From positions 1 to 11,438 of the forward strand of contig JBMNNQ010000043.1 of NCBI GenBank assembly GCA_050942615.1: a stretch of 11,438 nucleotides of DNA, written 5' to 3'. The notes under the pieces are model-generated. The model did no database searches. It had not been told where the DNA came from and saw only the letters and a program-made list of their open reading frames with translations. The translations under genes and the position numbers were made by a program. The stretch is from JAAZMI01 sp050942615. Lineage in GTDB: Bacteria; Bacillota; Dethiobacteria; DTU022; UBA8154. Positions 7,351-11,438 of this stretch are shown here, one piece after another; position 1 is the stretch's first letter, and each line of letters starts with the position of its first letter.

Positions 7351-7420
7351 GGTTTTCCCCCCTACTTTCCTGGAAACCTGAATATGTTTATTTTAAGGCG
7401 TGCAATTCAAATCTAATATT

Positions 7421-7915
7421 TTAACTTTTTAACAGTTTATTTATAGAAACAAGAAAATCAAATATAAATTCCAGAAAAAGAAACGCGCCCCCGAAGGGGA
7501 CAAGCAGCCGGAAGGGAAACTGGGGAATTCTCAGCACATCGGAAACAATCCTGCCTGTATCTCCCTTTGCAACCGCCCAACCCTGCCAGACTATAATGCC
7601 CACGATAAATAAACAAAGCAAATTAACGAAAACCTCCACAATAAATTGAGCGCGGGCAGGAAAGCGTGAAACAAAAATGGTAACCCTGGGATGACCCTTT
7701 ACCTGCTGGGTATAAGCCAGCCCCAAAAGGATGACAATCAGCAGCATAAAGGATGACATCTCCACCGCACCGGAGATTGGCTTTTTAAAGGCTGTCCGGG
7801 TGATTATATCGGCTGTTGTCAACAACATCATGGGTATCAACACAAACATGCTTATTGTTGATACAATGCGGATTATACGTTGAACTTTTTTTTGAACAGT
7901 GACTAGCCATTCCAT
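7421..7915 (-). CDS. dctQ: TRAP transporter small permease subunit (DctQ)
   Basis: DctQ is the four-helix membrane partner that binds DctM. The product shows four hydrophobic segments and a typical DctQ layout: VSTISMFVLIPMMLLTTADIITR, AVEMSSFMLLIVILLGLAY...GHPRV, then FIVEVFVNLLCLFIVGIIVWQGW and FRLLVPFGGAFLFLEFIFDF. The ATG at 7915-7913 is chosen because AAAGGAG at 7930-7924 stands 8 bases before it. A longer frame from 7951 would begin inside a stable hairpin and lacks a binding site. The chosen protein is 164 residues, in the usual size range. It lies 129 bases after dctP, the gap being occupied by that hairpin. Confidence 0.9.
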   Translation of the reverse strand: MEWLVTVQKKVQRIIRIVSTISMFVLIPMMLLTTADIITRTAFKKPISGAVEMSSFMLLIVILLGLAYTQQVKGHPRVTIFVSRFPARAQFIVEVFVNLLCLFIVGIIVWQGWAVAKGDTGRIVSDVLRIPQFPFRLLVPFGGAFLFLEFIFDFLVSINKLLKS

Positions 7916-7923
7916 CTGTTTTA

Positions 7924-7930
7924 CTCCTTT
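7924..7930 (-). promoter_or_regulatory. ribosome binding site that decides the dctQ start
   Basis: AAAGGAG on the minus strand, 8 bases before the ATG at 7915-7913. It supports the shorter dctQ product and lies just beyond the 3' arm of the intercistronic hairpin, so folding could affect its access. Confidence 0.7.
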
Positions 7931-7940
7931 CAACACAGCC

Positions 7941-7988
7941 CGCAGGGGCAATCAGGGCAACCAATTTGCCTTTGAAATTGCCCCTGCG
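7941..7988 (-). promoter_or_regulatory. intercistronic hairpin between dctP and dctQ
   Basis: CGCAGGGGCAAT (7941-7952) and ATTGCCCCTGCG (7977-7988) form a perfect 12-bp stem. Inside the 24-base loop, GGCAA and TTGCC can pair again. No T tract follows on the minus strand, so a simple terminator is unlikely. In binding-protein transporter operons such hairpins often protect the upstream mRNA end and raise binding protein over permease; that role is inferred here from position. Confidence 0.65.
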
Positions 7989-8044
7989 CCCAATCCCCGC
8001 TTCTAGTCCAACATTGCCCGTCAACCCTGACAGCCCCAAATGTT

Positions 8045-9169
8045 TTACCGGTACTGTTCCACTTCTGCAGCCCATGCAGGCGGAAAGGAGGGAAATTCAA
8101 CACCGTGTTTATCCAGAACCGCCTTGTAATTTAGTAAGGCCTCTTTGCCCGGCAAACCCCTCTTTTCCATATTGTTAACCCATTCCTGGACAACCTTTTC
8201 ACTAAAACGATCATACCAGCGCGCTGCTTCCTCTGCAGGCAGCTCATAAAATTCAACGCCGGCGGCGCTTAATTCCGCATTGCACCTTTGAATAACTTCC
8301 TCGGTTAACCCCCCGGTCAGCTGAAAGGGGTTTTTGGTCACTTCTTCCACAATCGTTTGCAGATCTGCAGGCAGCTTGTTCCAGGTATCCTTGTTGATAA
8401 TCACGCCTTCGGTAACACAACCAAATGTAGCGACAACTGCATGTTTACCCAACTCATGCAATTTATAAGCCTTATAAAGCATGGGGCAGGTGACAATGCC
8501 ATCAATGTTGCCCGTTTCCATGGCTAAATAAACATCGCCCAGCGGCATGAAGGCCGGCTCTGCCCCCAAAGCTTCAATCATGTAGGTTTGTAGCCCGCCC
8601 GGGGTTCTAATCCGCAGACCTTTTAAATCCTCCAGGGAACGCACCGGTTTCCTGGTCCAGATAAAGGAAGATACACAGCCATTTAGCGAAAGAACTTTCA
8701 CATCATCAGCAAACTCTGTGTGCAACATACGCTCATACATTTCATTGCCGATCTCCACAGCAACGTCTTTGCCCAGCACCTGGGCCGGCATGGAAAGGAC
8801 GTCGCTAATCGGAAAACGATCGGGGGTCCAGGTGGCCGTAAAATAGCCCATATCGGCAAGCCCGTCCCGCACTATGTCATAATGTTCAGCCGCTCCACCC
8901 AACGCCGCACCGTAATAGGGTGTATATGTGAGGCGGCCTTCACTTCTGTTTTTTAGCTCTTCCAACATCGGTGTCCAAACATTTTGACATTCCTCGCCGG
9001 CAGGAGGATGCCAGGTGCTAAATTTCAAGGTAAACGTTTCTGCCCCCGCCGGCAGATCCCCTGCCTGCGTTTTCTCAGGCGTAGCAGGCGTACAGGCACC
9101 CATGCTTAACACTAACAATAATATTATACTGCTGTTGACTATTGTTTTCAGTAACTTTCTCTTTTTCAT
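8045..9169 (-). CDS. dctP: TRAP transporter solute-binding lipoprotein (DctP)
   Basis: DctP captures the substrate outside the membrane and delivers it to DctQM. The 374-residue product starts with a lipoprotein signal: basic MKKRKLLK, a hydrophobic core, and the lipobox MGAC with C26 as the acylated residue, as expected in a Gram-positive cell. The mature domain follows the DctP pattern: FTLKFSTWHPP, YYGAALGGAAEHYDIVRDGLADMGYF, DLKGLRIRTPGG with R188 at the position that usually binds the substrate carboxylate, PLGDVYLAMETGNIDGIVTCP, and a helical C-terminus. The substrate is an organic acid of unknown identity. AAGGGGAGGG lies 5 bases before the ATG. It is the first gene of the TRAP unit, with a promoter candidate at 9310-9318. 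Confidence 0.93.
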   Translation of the reverse strand: MKKRKLLKTIVNSSIILLLVLSMGACTPATPEKTQAGDLPAGAETFTLKFSTWHPPAGEECQNVWTPMLEELKNRSEGRLTYTPYYGAALGGAAEHYDIVRDGLADMGYFTATWTPDRFPISDVLSMPAQVLGKDVAVEIGNEMYERMLHTEFADDVKVLSLNGCVSSFIWTRKPVRSLEDLKGLRIRTPGGLQTYMIEALGAEPAFMPLGDVYLAMETGNIDGIVTCPMLYKAYKLHELGKHAVVATFGCVTEGVIINKDTWNKLPADLQTIVEEVTKNPFQLTGGLTEEVIQRCNAELSAAGVEFYELPAEEAARWYDRFSEKVVQEWVNNMEKRGLPGKEALLNYKAVLDKHGVEFPSFPPAWAAEVEQYR

Positions 9170-9309
9170 AAAAACCCTCCCCTTAATAGATTTTCAACCC
9201 TTTAAAACAACTTAAGCAACAATTACGCCTTTGAAGAACCACTTACCAGTTTGAAATGTTTTTACCCCTTCTTTCAGTTTGCTTTTCATGCGTTCCAGAC
9301 TTACCTAAC

Positions 9310-9318
9310 ATTATAACA
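9310..9318 (-). promoter_or_regulatory. extended -10 promoter candidate for the TRAP operon
   Basis: On the minus strand TGTTATAAT matches the extended -10 form TG-n-TATAAT exactly; the -35 position reads GAAGAA, which is poor, but extended -10 promoters can do without it. Transcription would start near 9303, giving a leader of about 134 bases before dctP. It lies just downstream of the terminator at 9352-9382, which would insulate it. Confidence 0.5.
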
Positions 9319-9351
9319 AATAAATCAGGAATTTCTTCCTTAATAAATATT

Positions 9352-9382
9352 AAAAAAAAATCAGGGGATAGATTTCCCCTGA
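9352..9382 (-). terminator. rho-independent terminator, minus strand, without a clear gene
   Basis: TCAGGGGA (9361-9368) pairs perfectly with TCCCCTGA (9375-9382) around a 6-base loop. On the minus strand nine T residues follow (9360-9352). It must end a minus-strand transcript from the 9.4-10.1 kb region, or attenuate a long TRAP leader that begins further upstream. Confidence 0.8.
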
Positions 9383-9960
9383 AAAATATATTTTGTAGGA
9401 GGTTAGGTTTTAACTGTGTCACTATTAAAACAATTCGCCATTATATAGAAAAACCCTGCTAAATTTTAGAAAATATTTAAAATTATTTTTCCTATGAAAA
9501 TAATAACCACTTTCATTATTATTTGAAAGCGGTCTTTTAAAGTTCCAGATCTGTTTATTCCTTTTTTTCCTGAAATTGCAAGACACTTTGATAAATAATT
9601 TTTGCCGGCCGGGTTAAAATAGTGTTGTAAAAAGGGTCTGTAATGGCCGGGCGCAGATTGCTGCAAGGTCTGCAAAGGCTTTGCAGCAGTCGGCCAAAGG
9701 CTGGTCGCGGGTCGGCAAACCGGTTCGGTATCAGCCGGCGGAAAAATCATATTCTGTTTTCCCCTGGCTCCGGGATGGTCAAAAAAGATCATTACGGGGA
9801 TCACAGGGAAGATGTAATATGGTTGAGCGCAGATCAGTATAGGTTCCCTGCAATTTCTAGTTTTTACACCTGTGTTTAAATACACAACTTGAGAATATAG
9901 AGGTCGGTAATAGTGGGAAGATTATTACCGGCTTCCCGGGGGATGTATGCCGGTCGAGCC

Positions 9961-10040
9961 AAGGTTGTCACAGGTTCTGGCAGCGATCTGCTACAGTCAA
10001 AGGATTGTAACAGGTTGTCTCCGGGAGCTGTTACAGCCGG
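9961..10040. repeat. degenerate tandem repeat, two 40-base units
   Basis: 9961-10000 and 10001-10040 align without gaps at 27 of 40 positions. Each unit carries two near-palindromic boxes of the form YTG(T/C)NACAG, at 9965, 9988, 10005 and 10028. The spacing therefore alternates 23, 17, 23 bases. An 18-base segment at 10046-10063 resembles the start of a third unit at a shifted distance. Confidence 0.5.
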
Positions 10041-10068
10041 AAGCCAAGGTCATTGCAGGCTCTTTTTT
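10025..10068 (+). terminator. weak plus-strand terminator-like element
   Basis: GAGCTG (10025-10030) can pair with CAGGCTC (10056-10062) with one bulged G, and six T residues follow directly (10063-10068). The loop is long, so this is a weak candidate. If real, it would end a plus-strand transcript from the 9.6-10.0 kb region. Confidence 0.25.
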
Positions 10069-10127
10069 AATGTTTACCGCCCTATCTAGTTTGACTGGAG
10101 ATAAAGCCTGACCCTGGATCAAGTATT

Positions 10128-10169
10128 GATAAATAAAGCCAACCACAAGGCACTTCCCTTATGGTTGGC
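10128..10169 (-). terminator. terminator of the spore protein gene
   Basis: GCCAACCA (10138-10145) pairs with TGGTTGGC (10162-10169); after one C-A mismatch the stem continues with AAGG (10147-10150) and CCTT (10157-10160). On the minus strand TTTATTTAT follows. It lies 67 bases after the stop of the spore protein gene. Confidence 0.65.
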
Positions 10170-10235
10170 ACAAGGTTCATTTTTCGATTCCCTGGTGGGC
10201 CGCCGTTTCAAAACTTTTTTGTTTATAAAAAGCTG

Positions 10236-10433
10236 TTAATTTCTTTCTTTGTCTTTCTTAAGTTTTTGCGCCATATGGCCGCCAATTTTACCCGTTTCCC
10301 TTGAAGTAAGGTTGGCCCAGCCGCGGCGTGCTATATCGTCTTCCAGCCCCAGTTCCTTGGCTATTTCCTCCTTTAACCCGTTCAAACCACTTTCTGCTTC
10401 CTTCTTTTTCTTTCGCTTTTTTTTTCTGGTCAC
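10236..10433 (-). CDS. alpha/beta-type small acid-soluble spore protein
   Basis: SASPs of this type coat and protect the DNA of the dormant spore and are degraded at germination by the protease GPR. The 65-residue product has a very basic start (MTRKKKRKKKK), then the two family blocks: KEEIAKELGLED (21-32), which contains a GPR-like cleavage region, and GWANLTSRETGKIGGHMAQKL (38-58), matching the W-G-x-L-(T/S)-S-R-x-x-G-x-(V/I)-G-G pattern. The start is GTG at 10433-10431, preceded by AGGGGTGGGG. It is a single gene with its own terminator downstream. CATAATA at 10500-10494 is the expected -10 form for the forespore sigma factors F and G. The lysine-rich N-terminal tail is longer than in typical members. 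Confidence 0.85.
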   Translation of the reverse strand: MTRKKKRKKKKEAESGLNGLKEEIAKELGLEDDIARRGWANLTSRETGKIGGHMAQKLKKDKERN

Positions 10434-10493
10434 TACCCCACCCCTGGTCTAAAGTATTTTAACTTCCCTTTTAGCTTGACCATAAACAGGGGC

Positions 10494-10500
10494 TATTATG
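10494..10500 (-). promoter_or_regulatory. forespore sigma-factor-like -10 element of the spore protein gene
   Basis: On the minus strand CATAATA matches the sigma-G/sigma-F -10 consensus CATWMTA exactly. It lies 60 bases before the GTG start. The matching -35 (GMATR) is not present at the ideal distance; GTATT lies 21 bases upstream. Support comes mainly from the gene it precedes. Confidence 0.4.
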
Positions 10501-10562
10501 TAACCATTCCCACCGGGTTGCAATACGACTTCAGCCAGTAAATAGATAAGGCAAAGCCGGTT

Positions 10563-10940
10563 TCAGGAAAGTGACGCCGGCAAGGAGGCGGGATCTATTA
10601 TTGCAGCTTCCCCCCAAAGGCGTTCCAAATTATAGAATAAGCGCTCTTCTGTTAAAAAGATGTGGACTATCAAGCCGCCAAAATCTAATAAGATCCAGCG
10701 TCCTTCCCGGTATCCTTCTACATGCCATAAAGGGCGTTCCTTGCCCGGAATATTTTCCAACAGGTGATCGCACAACACCCTGGTATGAACCCGGGATGTT
10801 CCACTACAGATGATAAAATAATCTGCAATCAAGGATACCTTGTCAATTTCCAAAAGAAGAATATCCTGTGCCTTTTTTTCCTGCAGGAGTTGAACAGCCT
10901 TCAGGGCAAGCTCCTTTACGGTTAAGGACAAAAAAACCAT
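10563..10940 (-). CDS. rsfS: ribosome silencing factor RsfS
   Basis: RsfS (RsfA/YbeB/Iojap) binds protein L14 of the large ribosomal subunit and blocks subunit joining when nutrients are short. The product shows the family sequence almost throughout: LTVKELALKAVQLLQEKKAQ, DILLLEIDKVSLIADYFIICSGTS, the HVEGYREGRWILLDFGGLIVHIF block and TEERLFYNLERLW. The frame is open from 11000, but the family homology begins near MVFLSLTVKEL. The ATG at 10940-10938 gives 125 residues, the usual size. GGGAGG ends only 2 bases before that ATG, so the TTG three codons later is an alternative start. It follows the LCP/LytR_C gene with a 34-base gap, a common arrangement in Firmicutes. Confidence 0.93.
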   Translation of the reverse strand: MVFLSLTVKELALKAVQLLQEKKAQDILLLEIDKVSLIADYFIICSGTSRVHTRVLCDHLLENIPGKERPLWHVEGYREGRWILLDFGGLIVHIFLTEERLFYNLERLWGEAAIIDPASLPASLS

Positions 10941-10974
10941 CTCCTCCCTGTTTCTCCAATTAAGGTTAATAGTT

Positions 10975-11438
10975 TCAGGGCGAAAAATTATTGCCGACAA
11001 TCACCGTCACCATTGCGGGATGATCCGGCAAATGTTCTTTAAAAAACTCAGCATCCGGAATGAACTGCGCAACATCTTTCGCCGGTTCAACCTGTTCCAG
11101 GCGTGAAATTACCTGGCAGCGTTGATATTCAAAATTATCGGCATTGTCAATTTTGACTACCTGGAAACCTTCTCTTTCCAATATTTCACCAACCTGGGTG
11201 GCAATGCCGGCCACCCCGCAACCGTTCAAAATTTCCACTGTAACCAATTCGCGGGGCAAAATAAAGTTTTCCCCCAGGCCCTTGCACAGGGCGGCAAGCT
11301 GGGCGTGATCAGGTTCCAAATAAAGTTCCCCGTCAAAATCCCGCCAGTCCCCCGGCAGGGGAATTACCTGATCGGGGGCATCAAAAAAAGGCTCCAAGGT
11401 TACCTGAAAGTCTTGCAGTTCTTTCCAGGAAAGGTCTG
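10975..11438 (-). CDS. LCP-family / LytR_C-domain cell-envelope protein, 3' part only
   Basis: The frame is open to the right edge; about 154 codons are visible and the N-terminus lies outside. The last 95 residues form a LytR_C domain: VTVEILNGCGVAGIATQVGE, ILEREGFQVVKIDNADNF, then VISRLE and a C-terminal VTVIVGNNFSP strand. The part before it (LPGDWRDFDGELYLEPDHAQLAALCKG) resembles the end of an LCP (LytR-CpsA-Psr) catalytic domain. LCP enzymes attach wall polymers to peptidoglycan outside the membrane, so the whole protein is probably a membrane-anchored LCP protein with a C-terminal LytR_C domain. A TTG at 11397 is not the real start, since coding sequence continues upstream of it. rsfS follows directly. 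Confidence 0.75.
   Translation of the reverse strand, partial: DLSWKELQDFQVTLEPFFDAPDQVIPLPGDWRDFDGELYLEPDHAQLAALCKGLGENFILPRELVTVEILNGCGVAGIATQVGEILEREGFQVVKIDNADNFEYQRCQVISRLEQVEPAKDVAQFIPDAEFFKEHLPDHPAMVTVIVGNNFSP

Larger units (their letters stand above)
9383..10137. other. long region without a convincing protein gene; structured, repeat-bearing DNA
   Basis: No frame here has a good start signal together with a protein-like sequence. Structural elements are: a 7-bp hairpin CTGCAAA/TTTGCAG at 9670-9686; two mutually exclusive hairpins at 9905-9937; a degenerate 40-base tandem repeat at 9961-10040 with an uncertain partial third unit to about 10063; and a long-range complement GGCTTCC (9930-9936) with GGAAGCC (10039-10045). 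A strong minus-strand terminator lies at its left end and a weaker plus-strand terminator-like element at 10025-10068. A non-coding RNA on either strand or a decayed gene would both fit; 6S, tmRNA, SRP and RNase P signatures were looked for by eye and not recognised. Confidence 0.4.

Noticed and set aside
7421..7951. Longer dctQ starting at 7951
   Set aside because: That start lies inside the 12-bp intercistronic hairpin and lacks a binding site; the ATG at 7915 has AAAGGAG at good spacing.
9643..9879. Plus-strand 78-residue frame starting MAGRRLLQG
   Set aside because: Weak AAAGGG start signal, composition unlike a folded protein (runs of R, G, S), and no recognised motif. It may be chance in structured DNA.
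9466..9885. Minus-strand 139-residue frame ahead of the orphan terminator
   Set aside because: It begins with a GTG without any ribosome binding site and the sequence shows no family pattern. The terminator downstream keeps a small doubt.
9947..10090. Plus-strand 48-residue frame MYAGRAKVVTGSG...
   Set aside because: It overlaps the tandem repeat and the possible terminator, the GGGGG run touches the start codon, and no family is recognised.

Overview
The window reads as chromosomal DNA of an endospore-forming Firmicute of the clostridial / Peptococcaceae sort. The evidence is an alpha/beta-type small acid-soluble spore protein gene, strong purine-rich ribosome binding sites (AAGGAGG, AAGGGGGG), a GAAC-N4-GTTC (DinR/LexA-type) SOS box, a Gram-positive-style LCP protein next to rsfS, and DctP encoded as a lipoprotein. 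Placement below phylum is inference. No insertion sequence, CRISPR array, tRNA or rRNA gene was seen.

Layout. 1-400 (-): start of a secreted SIMPL-domain protein that runs off the left edge. 438-876 (-): small doubtful ORFs ending at a clear minus-strand terminator. 952-1368 (+): YjbQ/UPF0047 protein followed by a hairpin terminator. 1468-1666 (-): small membrane-like ORF broken by one base at an A6 run, directly behind a purine/pyrimidine (NCS2) permease gene, 1685-2974 (-). 3302-4543 (+): Y-family DNA polymerase transcribed away from the permease, with a good promoter and an SOS box at its expected transcription start. 4698-9169 (-): a block read dctP, dctQ, dctM, proA, i.e. a complete three-part TRAP carboxylate transporter followed 52 bases later by gamma-glutamyl phosphate reductase. 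9170-10235: over 1 kb with no convincing protein gene, holding a TRAP promoter candidate, a strong minus-strand terminator with no obvious owner, overlapping hairpins and a degenerate 40-base tandem repeat. 10236-10433 (-): spore protein gene. 10563-10940 (-): rsfS. 10975-11438 (-): C-terminal part of an LCP/LytR_C protein cut by the right edge.

How the parts work together. The TRAP genes should form one transcription unit in which a 12-bp hairpin between dctP and dctQ probably lets the binding protein be made in excess over the membrane subunits. proA may be transcribed with them. The polymerase looks DNA-damage inducible. The spore protein gene stands alone with its own terminator and a sporulation-like -10 element. 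The LCP protein and rsfS are adjacent, as in many Firmicutes.

Most of the window is ordinary. The least explained parts are the 9.4-10.1 kb gap, the repeated dyad TAGG-TAATGT-...-CCTA found at two promoter regions, and the frameshifted small ORF after the permease. Nothing here clearly amounts to a new multi-gene system.
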